Assembly: GCA_024036415.1 (NCBI GenBank)
Contig: JAMWET010003067.1
Coordinates: 136,501 to 200,500, forward strand
Source: Prochilodus magdalenae
Taxonomy: Eukaryota > Chordata > Actinopteri > Characiformes > Prochilodontidae
Length of the DNA stretch: 64,000 nt
Direction of reading: 5' to 3'
Shown: piece after piece, positions 44,432 to 58,200 of the stretch
How positions within the stretch are numbered: position 1 is the first letter of the stretch
Layout of the letters: the number at the start of each line of letters is the position of its first letter
Made by a program: the position numbers and the translations under genes
The notes under the pieces: generated by a model
The model's input: the letters and a program-made list of their open reading frames with translations, nothing else
What the model was told of the DNA's origin: nothing
Databases searched by the model: none

Positions 44432-46423
44432 ATGGACACTGCTAGAATTTTGGTTCTACTTTCTTCAGTGCTTGTCCTCGGCCAGGCAGCTCCAGTGGTA
44501 AGTGAATTCTGTGAGTTTCTGTGAATGGGTTCAGACACCTCAGCCATGGTAAAGAATGGCCTATTAAGGTAAAGAAATATTTCTGTTTAGAAAACTGAAA
44601 CCACATATATTGCAGGGCCATCAAGTCCTTTTCTGGACAGTCACCATATGTGTTATATTATGCTGAGTAAAGACTGATGGCTTTTAAATGCCAAATGGAA
44701 GCGACTGTTTAATGTTTTGTCTAATATATTGTTACATGTGCATCATTTCATTTAGTTACCTATTAAAACTACATCATTGCTAATTATTTCCTAATTGCTA
44801 TCTTGCATTGGCACAAAGATGACGTAGATAGCAAACAGATACTGCCACAAATGCTTATTACAGGGTCAGGATTCAGGCTTGTTGGTTATGTAAGCCAAGG
44901 GGTCAAGCAGGACATTCGGCTGTGAAGATCTAAGAAACAGTATGATCATTGCTGTTTACCCTTGTTCACGCAAATGGCACAAAGGTTAAATTATCACTGA
45001 AAGTTTCGTTTGACCCAGTGAGTGGATGGACAAGATTGATCCAACTACTCCTTTCAGATCAAAATAGCTGAAAGTTTAAGATGGATTAGCTTACTAAGAC
45101 TTACTAAGACTGGAATTCCTTGGCTAAAACCACCAACGACCCTTGCGGCACTTTCAGCTGGCAAAGTTAGGAGCTGTAGTTATATTGTTTATAATTTACT
45201 TACATAATGAGCTTTTATATCCGACAATACAGCCAATCACAACGTCAGTTAAACTTCTGCTCAGGCGAACGCAATGTATGTGTTCTGCCTGCATACTGTA
45301 AAAACCTAGTGCTGTCATGTCTTTGATCTAGGATCACGGAGGTTCAGATGCTCACTGTCCACTGACAGTAAAGATCCTGGACGCAGTGAAGGGTATCCCC
45401 GCTGGAAACGTGGCACTCCAGGTCTCCCGCAGAGGCGCTGATGGGACGTGGGTAAAGCTCGGCAGTGGGTAAGATAACAGGCACCAAATGGGTTGTAATA
45501 TGTTTAGATGATTTCCGAACACCCCTGCCATCATCTTAGTCCTTTGTTCACCTGTTCGGTAAGACACTATCCCAAAAATCTCAATACCTTCTTCCTGCCC
45601 TACAGAACTGCAGATGCAGCTGGTGAGGTTCATGAAATTATCACAGAGCAGGACTTCACACCTGGTGTATACCGTGTGGAGTTTGACACTAAAACCTACT
45701 GGAAGGCAGAAGGCCGCACACCTTTCCATGAGATTGCTGATGTGAGTAGACACCCTCTGTTAAATCATTTCATGCCCAAGCAGATCCCAAACTGGTAAAT
45801 TGAGAAATGTTGGGCCTCAATTAGCTTGCCATGAGTAAAGATCACAAATGAATCAGCAACCGTTACGTTTCATTTTTTTACTGCAAGTGAAAACGGGTTT
45901 TCCTTTAAGAGATATAGTGTGGCCCACATTCGTGTCAGTTTGCAAGTTTGCCTATGAGTGAGTAAAGTGGACTCTGACATTCAACAAAAACTCTTCATTC
46001 TGTAAATACTGGCAGAATTCCAAACTCAATGCCTGAATTTTTCTGGATACCAACCAATTACTGCATTGTTTTTTTTCTCCTAAGAAAGGAGTGCAAATAT
46101 TTAAGAACATATATGTTTTCTGTAGACACATGTCCTTAAATAAATGCAACAGCTGTAGATAAGCTCTCGCTGGACTATCCATGGATCATACGTAACACAT
46201 TAAGGTACCATACTTGGACACAGTTCAAGCCCCACGTGTTCGGACTATGCAATATTTTCAAGCGTGTCAAAAGTGTGCTGTTTTTTTTGTTTGTTTTTTT
46301 TTTAATCGATTGCAGGTTGTGTTCGAGGCTCACGCTGAAGGACATCGGCACTACACTCTGGCCTTGTTACTGAGTCCCTTCTCCTACACCACAACAGCTG
46401 TAGTAGTCAAAGCGCATGACTGA
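44432..46423 (+). CDS. ttr: Transthyretin
   Basis: Secreted homotetrameric thyroid-hormone (and retinol-binding protein) carrier, mainly from liver. Four exons: 44432-44497 (signal peptide [19 protein letters not shown], then APV), 45332-45468, 45606-45741, 46316-46423 (TGA). The 148-aa length is normal. Diagnostic blocks are [13 protein letters not shown] (hormone-channel Lys and Leu), [30 protein letters not shown] and [14 protein letters not shown]. The last has Thr at the position of human Ser117. The C-terminus is KAHD and not the YRGS of the related 5-hydroxyisourate hydrolase, which excludes that paralogous enzyme. The mature N-terminus is slightly longer and more hydrophilic than in mammals (DHGGSDAHC), as usual for fish. 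AATAAA occurs at 46463-46468 and again at 46616-46621. It lies between dsg2 and b4galt6, as in mammals. Confidence 0.98.
44498..45331 (+). other. ttr intron 1
   Basis: About 0.8 kb with GT-AG ends. A perfect 10-bp tandem duplication (ttactaagac, near 45090-45112) is the only structure noted. Confidence 0.8.
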
Positions 46424-49400
46424 AGATGATCAATCTACACCCACAGGTAGCCATACAGATACAATAAAGGAGAGCGGAGTCACTTGGCACAGTATATCCC
46501 CAAGATACCACATGTCGGGACAGGAATATTAAACTGGGTTCTCTCCACACCATGTCTCTTCATCCAATGCTGTAAATCAAATTCAAGAACAAATGTGTAA
46601 ATCCCCTCCTTTTGGAATAAAACCTCAATCCCTCCCCTCAGTCTTAAAGGGCAGAAAGCATTTTCAAATAGTCAAATACTGAAAACCTTATTAGGTTTTG
46701 TAGAACAGCTGCAAAACAGTCAAATCATCATGGTCAATCATCAATCATAATTTTCTCGGTACATGAGAGAGTTTTACTTACTATGCATTTTCAATACAAC
46801 CACACAATAACTTCAAACAGTTACGACAAGAATGACACTGCTCTCAGAGTAGGTTTATAACTATAAACTCTTTTTAATGATCATTACAGAGCGTAATGCA
46901 GTGAACAAACCAGCAACGCAGTGAACAGACTGGCAAAACAGAAAGATCTGGAACCAGGATTGTACATGTCAGTTATAGCAGTCACCATCTCAAGACTTCC
47001 TGAAACTGGTGTTACAGTAAAAAGTGGACCCTCAGAAATGGAGTTAACAAAGACACAGAAGAAAGGATCTTCCTGGTTTTCTGCTCCAGTCCATGAATCA
47101 GGTGCATCAGGGGTCTACACACATTTCCAGATTCAAATTAAAACTTTTGAAAAATAACTGTGCACTCTACAGCATTTTATTATCCACAACCACCTCACTG
47201 CATCTTTCAACCAACCAAGAATGCAAATGTGTAAAAGAAAGAGGAAGAAAGAAGAATAAAAAAAAAAAAAAAATCAAGGCACAAATATGAATACTGCAAA
47301 CATTGTAACACTAGGTTACAAATCTGTAATGTGAACACATCTTTAAATTTTCTATTTTTTCATTTTCTAAAACACAAATAGACAAGAGATGAGGTACAAT
47401 CATCTCTTGGGGGGGGCTGAAATTGATATAATCCTGTAGACAGAGTACAGTATTGAACACAATGTCAATACTATTGAACACAATGTCCTTCATAGCTACA
47501 ACTAAAGTAAAAACTGATCAGAGGCTCAATAACTCTTTCCAATAATACAGTTACGCATAAAACACTGGGCATGCGCCAATTTAGTAATACAGGGATAAGG
47601 TAGAAGGCTGAAACCCTCCTAAAATGTGAGAACCACGTTTTATAAGATATCAATAATGACTGATGAGGGGGAAGCTTACTAATACAAGATATTGCAATTT
47701 GCACATTGCAAACACTTTCAATAAGAAAGGTTTAAACCATCTAGCACAGTGCGGTGTTGGTAGCTCTCAGTTATAGATTTGTAGAGATGAAAGCTCACCA
47801 AAATCACATAAAAATGTCCAAGATAAACAGGTAATTCCAACCAATGCCAGACTAAATGAATGTAACAATATATTGCAATGTTAGAACACAAGATCTGACA
47901 GTATTGCCACAAAATACTGTTGCTCAGTGTCTGTAGATGACAGAATACTGTGCCTAGGTCAGAAATATGGTTAATGTCACTTATTTTCTGACAGTGTTCA
48001 AAAATAATCCCGACAACACAAATCACAGTTTGGTGTTCGTCTCTGTTCTTTACTCAGAAACACTCAAAGGGTGCAGGGGAAAATCTGCTTTCCAACCAAA
48101 CTTAACAGGAGTCAAAACAATGTTTGGGGTCAGAAATGTAACACTATTATATATTCGTTTATACATGAAGTTTGATGCGCAGTTAGCCCTGTAGGGCACC
48201 TTACTGAGCCACAGTAACTTTCCTGCATGTTCTCTCCCTCGGGCCCAATGATTAAAATTGGAACAGAAAAGCGGTAAGTCAAATTCACAAGCTACACTTT
48301 ACCACAGAAAGCTTTCAGAGACAAGAAACAGAAAGCAAACAAACAAGTTTACACACAGAACGAGAGAGAAAATGAGGACTTTGGCACCAGCAATCTCATT
48401 CATTTCAGCATCATTCTTCACTTTTGAACCCTATATATTGAGTGTAACAGAATGGGCCTACAGATTCCTCATCCCTACTGGTTAATTGTTTATGGTTCAT
48501 GTAACCTCTAACCCTAATAACTGGGCTTGATCAAACACAGACTATTGTCTGCAGGTTTAGGAGAAGAGAAAAAAAAATAAAATAAAAAAAATAATAAAAT
48601 AATAATAATAATCTGTAAACAACATGAGACTCAGCACTAGGGAATACTTCAGATGGGCGTTCACTCATACAGCCCATGCTTCAGCACAATGGCTCAGCTT
48701 GGTGCACAGTGAGGACAGCCAACAAGAGAGCACCTCCAACAGGCAACAGCTTATAATTGGGAAAACCTCAGAGCACTTTTGACCACACTAGATTAGTAGT
48801 TCTCTGTCCTGCTGCTGGAAGCCCTACTGCTCTGCCGATTTTAGTGCTTTCCTTTCTCCAGTTTGCCTGAACTCATCAGCTAAATCAGGAAAACTTGTAT
48901 AAAAGTGTGAACACACAAGGAAAACACCAAAAAGCACACAGGGCAGGGATTCTCCAGAACCAAATACCACCACACCAGATCACAGGGGATGCATAACAAT
49001 ATGGGAACCACATATCTAAATATCCAAAGTACAGATCACTTAAAAACTGTACCTGCACTGGAGAAAAATGTTTCAATGTGATTGATATTTTAACCAGATA
49101 TTTGCAACCTGCATACCTACTACTAGTTCACTGTATTTTTAAATTTACAGACAGAATTGTGGGCGCAGAAGTTCGCTCTGTAGCCTAAATGGTAAAAGAA
49201 ATGACACTTTCAGTTTTCAGTTAAAAGAAGAAAAAGGCTGAATATTTCGAACGTTTGGTTTTTGGTTTCATGTGTCTTCCCAGTGTGAACTGAAGTTTTT
49301 GTTTCCAGTGTATTGCTGATTTACCTCCAGTTTTGATATGTATCTGTACTGGCAACGGTAGATATGTAAATTAAAGATATTGGATATTTTCATTGGCCCA

Positions 49401-51374
49401 TATGTCCTATATTGTTGCATCCCTACTAGATCATCCTGCGCATGGTATAGAACATAACTAGCCAGAATTTTCGAGATTCCAGCACTTCATGATCGGGGCT
49501 ACCAAAATGTCTCAGCTACAGGGACACTTAAGCCAGTGCCACAAAGTGCACTGATGATATGGTCTGTTCTCTACGGAAGATGTGTGTTTCTCTGAGTCTC
49601 CACGCACAAACAATCGCACACACTCACACACAGACACACAGGGAGTGTAGGAGAACGAACAGTAGTTCTGTTTAGGACAGACGATAAATTAACTAATTGT
49701 TCACTAGAAATGAAAAACAAAAAAACAAACATAGAATATAAAGCAACTTTTGGTGCAACAACATCTCCAAAATAACATTATATACAAAGGCAAACAAAAT
49801 GTACAAAAAGCAGTCTACAGTTTGCTTTCCCGCAGCTTTGAGTGCTCAAAACATAAGTCTTCATCTCCCAAACTCGATTCTGATGCCTTTCAAGAGTAAT
49901 TATGACATCACTCTCTCATCCAGGCCCAACTCATGGTCAGACTAGAGTGCAACATCACAAGGTACTTTTTTTTTTTTTTGTTTTGTTTTGTTTTTTTTTA
50001 CACAGAGCAAGAGCGTCATTCACACACTCACACAACGCCTCACACCCACACAAACCCACAGACACACAGTCACTCTCACATACAAAGATGCCAAACCCGG
50101 TGTAGGGTATTCTGGCTTTTAGCAGCTGTGAACCCCAATGACCAGCAGATGTTCTTGTGAACAACCTGCAAATATAACATCATTCCTCCAACTCCCCTTT
50201 TCATCTGTACAGTGCACTTCAAATGAAAGACAAACAGAAACTCCTATAAATTACACAGAAGTAAGAATAAAAACTTGTAACATTAAATGATACAAAACTA
50301 AAAAAAATCTGGCAACCAAAAAAGTAAGGCATGCAGCTGATACTGGTGTTTTCAAAGTTTCACTAGATCCCCATGTCCCCAGCACTGTTTCATACCAATT
50401 TTTAAAATAAGGATAAGTCTTTGATTCAAAATGTGTCTAATTATCTTAAACAACAGAAAAGAAGGAACAAAAAGAAGGACAGACAGACACTTAGCTGCCA
50501 ATGTAAGAATGTGTGTGCACTGGAATGATGGGCGTCGTTACAGACTAAGCAACAGCATCGTTAAAGAGGCAGGTATTTACAGACAAATCTGGATCATGCA
50601 ACCGCTCACAGCAGTCCTCTGCAAAGCCGAAAGGAACGCAAAAACTATGACGCTTATGTGACAGACACCACTGGAGTGCTCCCAAATGCATCTTGACGCA
50701 AAATGACAAAAATAAATACAAAAAACTAGAAAAGGAAAAAAAAAAAAGAAAGAAAAAAAAAAAAACTTTTACATTTACAGTACATACACAAGTTTTCCAC
50801 AGACTGCTTCTTCTGCAGAAAGGAAAAGAAATACTATGTCTTAAAATACTACGGTATGATACAAAACGTGCCATAAATTGTCTATTGGCGTCTAGGCTGC
50901 TGCTGAATTGTAAAACTGAGCTTTCTACATCATCAGCACAGATGAAAATGGACACAGAGTGATAATAGCCTATGAGAATCAGTTAAGGCTTCGCAGTAAA
51001 CATCTGATTTGACGACGCTGGCACTCCCTGCCTTTTTCCTCTCCCATAATTTTTTTTTATTGTCTTTTCCCATTTTTGGTAGCGTGACGTGATTTAAGTA
51101 GCTAAAGCCGGTATGAACACAGAAACATGCAATAGGACACACAGACACGCTTTCAAAAACATGGGTATGACCCAGTGCGCGTGCACACGCACACACATAC
51201 ACACAATCAATTGTTCGAGTATTCAGGCCTTTAACCTCTTGTCTCTCGGTTTTAAGGTTACTTGGCAGCAGTACGTACATCATGTTGCGGTCGCGCACCC
51301 CTCTCCCTCTCGGGTGCTGATCATATTCAGGTATCAAGGGACAGGTGAAAGATAAGTGAATGGAGGTGAAGTGG
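46424..51374 (-). other. ttr 3' end and probable long 3' UTR of b4galt6
   Basis: After the ttr poly(A) signals the region carries no supported ORF and runs up to the b4galt6 stop codon. b4galt6 reads leftwards, and a TTTATT (AATAAA on the minus strand) at 47176-47181 is one possible end, which would give a 3' UTR of about 4.2 kb. A-rich and T-rich runs occur at 47258, 48570 and 49970. The exact transcript end cannot be fixed from sequence alone. Confidence 0.4.
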
Positions 51375-51523
51375 TCAGTATTCAGCTATGGGAGCCAGCT
51401 CAGGGCTCAGATTAACAGTGATGTTCTTATACAGACTACTTAAAGAGACTTCCGGAGAATACTGCAGATTATTCAGGCCGTCCAGATGTTGCCTCTCCTT
51501 AGAATACCTTAGCAGTTTATATC

Positions 51524-51560
<37 letters not shown>

Positions 51561-51575
51561 GACACACAGAAAGGG

Positions 51576-51616
<41 letters not shown>

Positions 51617-51669
51617 GACACAGAGAGAGAGAGAAAGGGACACAGAGAGAGAGAGAGAGAGAGAAAGGG

Positions 51670-51738
<69 letters not shown>

Positions 51739-54700
51739 GACACAGAGAGAGAGAGAGAGAGAGTGACACAGAGAGAGAGAGAGAGAAAGGGACACAGAGA
51801 GAGAGAGAGAAAGGGACACACAGAGAGAGAGAGAGAGAAAGGGACACACAGAGAGAGAGAGAGAAAGGGACACACAGAGAGAGAGAGAAAGGGACACACA
51901 GAGAGAGAGAGAAAGGGACACACAGAGAGAGAGAGAAAGGGACACACAGAGAGAGAGAGAGAGAAAGGGACACACAGAGAGAGAGAGAAAGGGACACACA
52001 GAGAGAGAGAGAGAGAAAGGGACACACAGAGAGAGAGAGAGAGAAAGGGACAGAGAGAGAGAGAGAGAGAGCGAGAGAGCGAGAGTCAGCAATTCAGTAG
52101 ATACAGGATGAGAAGCTGTATGTATAGAGTGTTGCACACACTACTGCAAATACTGTGTGTCAACAGTGGGTCGGTGCACTGAAGGTCACACAAACATTGG
52201 AAGGTACATACATTTAAGGTCATGATCTATTCTTTTTTGGATAATGTGAGATTTTAGAAAATACCATACATTCTCAGATCCAGTGTTCAGAAAGAAGAGA
52301 ATTGCAACAAGGACAACACATAAGAAAACCAACCTTCCAAGAAACTGCACTTCTCCTCGGTGGTGATGTGGAATTGATTTGTATTTTCCAATCTCTCCCT
52401 CAGGCCTGGACACATTTAAGTTGGCAAAGTGTACCCTGGAAAGTATGAGGTACAGTGTCATGACCACTGAGAATATATGCACACTATATGAGCAAAAAAG
52501 CATCTAGCATTATTTATTTTAAACCAAATAACCAAACAAACAAACAAAAAACCCTGTGAATCTGCCACATGCTAGTACCTGATGGCAAAATCGAGTGTTC
52601 AGTAATCATAACTGCAACAGCAAAGAATTTCTGGCCCACATTCCCAATTTTCATCTGTCCCACTTGCCAGATAGGTATAACATCACTTGGGTGGACCAAT
52701 CTCAGTAGCAAGATGTGGGCCACATGCATGCCAAATTCGAGCCATGTCCCAGCCAAAATATAGGCACCTCTGCTGTATCTTTGCCAGATGTGGTCCACAA
52801 TCGCTTTCTATATAGGAATTAGCCTATTTCGTTTATGCAATGGTGAAAAATTGGCAAAATAAACAAAAATGCTGTGAAAAACTGTGTTCTGTTTGTTTTA
52901 TTTTGTTCATTTTGTATTTTACATGTATTATTTTACATTAATGCTCCTCAAAATAATATTTGTTTTTAAGTTTTTCTCAATTTTTTAAGGAAAGGTTTTT
53001 TAACAGCTTTTAAAAACCTCAGTTTGGCATGACAAAACTATTTTCATTGTAAAACAGCACAAACTCAAATGTTGTATTAATGTCTATTTTACTAAAACAG
53101 TACTGAAAGCAGTCTGTAGCCATTGGTTGTCCGTTTTTGACAACCAAAACAGTCAGCTGTTAATGATTCATTTAGGGACGTAGGTGATTAGAACAGATTA
53201 GAATAGCTGCACACTTACAATTTAAATGCCTATGTTTTGATGACAGGCAGCTTCAAATAGCAAAACACTGGTGTGCAATTTTCATGTTTTTCTTTCTTGG
53301 AGCAATTCCAGACAGTAGATATTTCAATTATTTTGTTATCGCTTGAAAACAGTTCTCACTGCTGCAGGTTGTAGATAATAACCATCTGTACTGACTTAGG
53401 CTTATTTTTGCTGAAACATTATCCTTTAAAAATGCCCTGAACCCTGTATTTAATACATCCAAAAATCTTTTTCTTAAAATTTTATTTAAATTTTATTAAC
53501 ATAACCTTTTCAGTTTTTAGACTTTATGAGACAAGAGCAAGCATGAGAGTACAGTACCCATACGCGCACACACCTGTTCCAGAGGTCATCGTCTTCCCCT
53601 CCCCAGCCCCAGAATGCATTGGGAAAACCGTTGATCTTGCGGAACTGCTCCACTGTAAGCCCACTCACTCCTCCAAAGAACTCACTGTAGGGCAGGCTGA
53701 AAAACACATACCAAAATTTGCAACCTTGCAATCACTTGCAAAGGCATGACTCCAGAGTGTGAGGCAACACTGAATTCTACTTGAGTACAGCAGTACAGAA
53801 TTCTCCTTAAGTATAACAGGCATAAAATACAGCAGTTTCATTTCACCTCACAAAACAACAACATACAAGCCTAAAATAACTAAACATTGCTGTGTCTACC
53901 ACATCAACCACTTTAGACATATGCTTCATGATAATCCTACACACAAGCACAGGTCTCATAAGTCTTCTTGTAAGGGTTCTAAGTGGAACAATGATCCAAG
54001 TTAAATAATGATTTCTAAATAAGCACTACAGCATCATATGGAACACAACACAGAACTGTGCTAAGGGGGCTTATTTCAGCTCATCACCTTACAAACAAAA
54101 CAGTCAGAATGCAGCTGAACTGCTTCCAAGGTCTGAAACCTCAACCTCCAGCTGCAAAGAAACCATAACAGTACAATCCTAAATGCAAGAATGGGAAGGG
54201 AGGACAGGTATGTGATGTGACGCATGAACCCACTTACATGTACATATACTTGTCAAGCTTTGTGGCAAAGTGGCGCGGCATCTGCCCACAGCCATAATAA
54301 TTACGGTCATTTTCAGGAATGTGATCGACATCGTGGAACACCACACAATCCCAATCCAGGTCTTTCATCGCCTCCTTGAAGCCCACGTTAAACAACATGG
54401 CACGATTAAATGGCTGTGCACCTGCCTAAAAAACAAACACAGCACATAGGCTATTAAACAACTGTCCATGTCATAGTGCAAAACAAGAAATAACAAAAAC
54501 AGGGTACTGCTTAATATATAAACCCCATACCCAAACCCCCATTCTTCATTTTCCTACATTTATGTCTGGCTCAGGTGTAAAATAAATATACTATCTATCT
54601 ATCTATCTATCTATCTATACACACACACAGCACATGAGTAAATAGATGCAGGTGACATTACATGCTGCTACAATACAGCAACTGCTCTCTGATTTAAACA

Positions 54701-57005
54701 GAGTAACTGCGCTACAGCATAGGCTGTAAAAAGGCCAAGTACTGCTATTTCTTACATTTATGATTTGTTTTCCTACTCATGTTCTTTATGTTATGGAAAA
54801 GACAGAGCTGTATGCAATATGACAGAATCTTAGCAAATAAAAGAACCACGTTATCGATGTAATACTAGAAAAGTTTTTTTTTTCTATTGCATTCCATTGC
54901 AGTCATCCAAAGACCACCCACCTCCCACACATACACCCAAACAATGTCTCCTAGGATTACACATTTCAGCAACCGACAGCTTTTTGGATTTTTGAATGGA
55001 GCACAAAGCATGATCCGAACAGAGGTTGTTTACATACATCAGTACTAAAGGCAAAGTAACAAAATAAAAAAACAACAAAACATAAGAGTTACAGAGAGGT
55101 TGGAAATACATAAGAAAAAATTAATTGGTGCATAAAGCTATAGTGTTATGTAAAGTATTACATAACACCCACAAATAAGTATTATTTATTTATATATTAA
55201 TATATTATTTATTATTGACAAACCTCACAGAATATGTACTAATGGCAAAAATAATAAGGTTCTCTAAGGCTACTTCACACATTCCCAACAAATACTGCAG
55301 AGGGCACCAAAACCCAAAGCGGCAGAGGGCAACACTATACAACAAAACGCATGTGTGAGAATACCTGTTCGATGACATAAAAAGCAAATTGTAAGCGCTG
55401 GCGCTGCAGCATAGGACCAAGGTGCTGAAACAGGATCGGGAGATGCTCATGACGATTTCTAAAGGGGATCAGAATAGCCACCTGAAAGGAAGACAGACAG
55501 AACGCAGGAAAGAAAAAGAAAGAACAAAAAAAAAAGGGAAGATGTAAAGGAGAAGAGACAGAAAGGAAGAAATAAATTAGTCATGTGTAGACAGCTTACA
55601 CGATAGAATCTAAAACCAATCTCTCTTGTTTGTAATATATGCATACCTAGAAAACATTACATCCATTAAGATACATAATGTATGGAATAATCATCCAGAG
55701 TTCTGTATAAAACTCCATCAGACAGAAGCCTCTAACTGTTTTTAACTTTCTAAAAAAATGTTTTTTTTGCACTTGTGTTCTTCCAAAAATGTTAATTTTC
55801 CTCAAAAATGCAAGCAACGAGACAAAACCTAATAACAAAGCCAAAACAAACATGCACACACCTTCCAGCGTGGCTTGCAGTCTTCAGGCCTCCAGTGGCC
55901 ACCAGACTGAATACCCAGCTTCCTAAGGCGCAGTTCAACCTCCTCCATAGGAACCTCAGTCATGTTCACTTCCATAGGACCCTCTGAGGAGGCAGAAGAC
56001 ACGCCAAGGACCATTAAACATTAACTTTCTTAAACACAACAACTAGCAAGCCAAATTAGAATTTTGGTGCCGACATGGGAAAATCCAAGAATTTCATTTC
56101 AGTGAAATGAAGTGCAATTAGTGCACATGTGTGAAGTTTAGGTTCACAATATTGTCCTCTCACATAATTTGAAAAAGACTGCATTTTTTAGTATTTACTG
56201 CTCAACTGTTTTATTTTGTAGTAACTGGCATATCAAGAATTCCTGGTTATGTTAGAATTTGCGTCACACTGAGCCACCATAGATGTCCCAGAGATTGTCC
56301 TGGTATCTGAGAGTCACCTGGTATCAGAGTTTGTCTGAAACTTGCAGTACCATTAACTGTCATGTGCATATTAAGTGTTCAGGAGAAGTAATTTTGAGCA
56401 TGCTAAAGACAGTGAAAGACTGTTATTAACAAAATGGTCTCTTCTCCTGCACATTAGTGGATTAGCAGGGTTTGTAATCACTTTAAGGATTCAGCTTTGG
56501 CATAAACATGTAACCTCCATGAGGATTTTCCCACAATGTTTTGTAATGTGAGATTCAACTCCCCCCAATGGGGGAAGGAAAAACAGAGGGGCCTTTGAAC
56601 ACAAACTGTCTTTCACCCTCCCAGGTTCACACAAGGCCCTAAAAATGACAAGACTCACTCATAGAAGGTAAACGCTCAGGGCAGGGCAGATTCTGAGCAT
56701 AAGTGAAATTCTCTGGGAGGTATGTCGTTGGCTGAACAAGATATTCACTGGAGTTATTCCCATCTGGATAATCTGTGTACCAAAAACACAAAACACAAAC
56801 ACATCAAAATAGGTAACTGTTAGTGAAGCTTGTATTTCCGTACACTTTATCTCATATCAGTTATGTATACTTCGGTGTAAACTCTCACCTGTGCCATTGA
56901 GTGTGCTGTTCTTATTGGTGTACGATCTGATCATCTGACCAAACGTCCGTACATTGTCCCGTAACATTATACCCTGAGCCTGCACCATGAAGAAGTATGT
57001 GTTGG
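51375..57005 (-). CDS. b4galt6: Beta-1,4-galactosyltransferase 6 (lactosylceramide synthase), exons 2-8
   Basis: Golgi type II enzyme that transfers galactose from UDP-Gal to glucosylceramide. Minus-strand exons in transcription order: 57005-56889, 56772-56659, 55983-55862, 55481-55365, 54425-54238, 53696-53574, 52435-52334, 51522-51375 (stop TGA). They encode 342 residues with consistent phases. Family motifs are VAILIPFRNRHEHLP, the DxD metal/UDP site in FHDVDHIPENDRNYYGC, the GWGGEDDDLWNR acceptor/catalytic block and HHHRGEVQFLGRYKLLRYSK. The C-terminus is LSPELAPIAEY, close to mammalian B4GALT6. Several N-glycosylation sequons lie in the stem and tail. Exon 1 (cytoplasmic tail and membrane anchor, about 38 residues in mammals) was not found between 57006 and 64000, so the gene continues past the right edge. 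B4GALT5 is a close paralogue; the position next to ttr favours B4GALT6. Confidence 0.96.
51523..52083. repeat. GA / GGGACACA(CA) compound satellite in b4galt6 intron 7
   Basis: Runs of (GA)n alternate with AAAGGGACACA(CA) blocks for 560 bp. On the transcribed strand it is CT-rich and ends directly at the acceptor of the last b4galt6 exon, so it serves as a very long polypyrimidine tract. The Arg/Glu and Ser/Leu ORFs in it are artefacts of the repeat. Confidence 0.95.
52520..52800. repeat. Dispersed repeat in b4galt6 intron 6
   Basis: Phrases such as 'tctggcccacattcccaatt', 'agcaagatgtgggccacatg' and 'tttgccagatgtggtccaca' resemble a common fish interspersed repeat with 'ccagatgtgggccacat' units. 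No terminal structure is visible. Confidence 0.4.
52801..53573 (-). other. b4galt6 intron 6, upstream remainder
   Basis: AT-rich intron sequence with no recognisable feature. Confidence 0.7.
54426..55364 (-). other. b4galt6 intron 4
   Basis: It holds a (TATC)n microsatellite at about 54590-54618 followed by a short CA run, and otherwise plain sequence. Confidence 0.8.
55984..56658 (-). other. b4galt6 intron 3
   Basis: No repeat or gene recognised. Confidence 0.7.
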
Positions 57006-58200
57006 CTAAAAGCAAAAGGGTGGGGTGCGGATGAGGGGTGAAAATGATAGGGAGGAGGAAAAGAAGAGCGAATTTAAATGGTGATGCAACAACACAATGT
57101 AACGTATTGTACCAGCGGTTTCAGCAGTGTATCATATTGCATCATGACTAGCAAATTTGGGGCCAACGTTAGCTTGTGACTAGAAAGTTAGAAAGGGACA
57201 CCATACGGTACAGCTGTTTCAGAGTGTGCACTCGTAATATAGAAAGCTTTAATTAACTAAAAAGGGGACACAGCGCATTTAAGACACTTCCTGCTTTTGC
57301 TTTATTCAAATATGTATCTAATCAATGCCTCACTGTATTATAAACTAAAATATGAGTCTTGTGCATCATGAATTCTGAACTGAAACACTAACCAAAACAG
57401 CTTCACAGAGTACTACAGATGAAAATAAGTATTATTAATAAAATGGTTATAATTTCTTGTTGTTCGGTGTGGATTTATTCTTTATATTAAATTCAAAATT
57501 ATAATTAGAAACAAATATTAGTAACAAACAACTGCAAGCAATATGGTTATAAAGCAGTGTATGTCAGTGATAAATGATGTTCACTGGTACAGGAACAGGA
57601 CCTTTATTTTTCCCCAAGGGTGGATGTTTAAAATGACCATAAAAACATATTGCATCTCTACAGCAACAATACAGTGGGGTGCGAAAGTTTGGGCAGCCTT
57701 GTTAATTTTCCTGATTTACCTTTATAAAGCATTGATTGTTTGGATAAAAAATTCTGTTAAATATGTCATATAGGGGACAAACACAGTGATATTTGAGGAG
57801 TGAAATTAAGTTTATATGATTTACAGAAAGTGTGCAATAATTGTCTAAACAAAATTAGGCAGGTGCATAAATTTGGGCACCAAAAAAAACAAAAACAAAA
57901 AAAAAAAACAAAAAAAAAAACAATCTTAACTCGATATTTAGTAGATCCTCCTTTCGCAGAAATAACAGCCTCTAAACGCTTCCTATAGCTTCTAATGAGA
58001 GTCTGGATTGTGGATTAGTAGATTTTGAGCAGTGTTTAGGGTCGTTGTCTTGTTGGAAGATCCAGCCCCGGTGCAGCTTCAGCTTTGTCACTGATTCCTG
58101 GACATTGGTCTCCAGAATCTGCTGATATTGATTGGAATCCATGCGTCCCTCAACTTTAACAAGATTCCCAGTCCCTGTACTGGCCACACAGCCCCACAGC

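Noticed and set aside
46921..47157. 78-aa plus-strand ORF downstream of ttr
   Set aside because: No recognisable similarity, no splice or promoter context, and it lies in the probable b4galt6 3' UTR.
51525..52182. Arg/Glu-rich plus-strand and Ser/Leu-rich minus-strand ORFs
   Set aside because: Artefacts of the (GA)n / GGGACACA array in b4galt6 intron 7. Only 51375-51522 at the edge of the minus-strand frame is a real exon.
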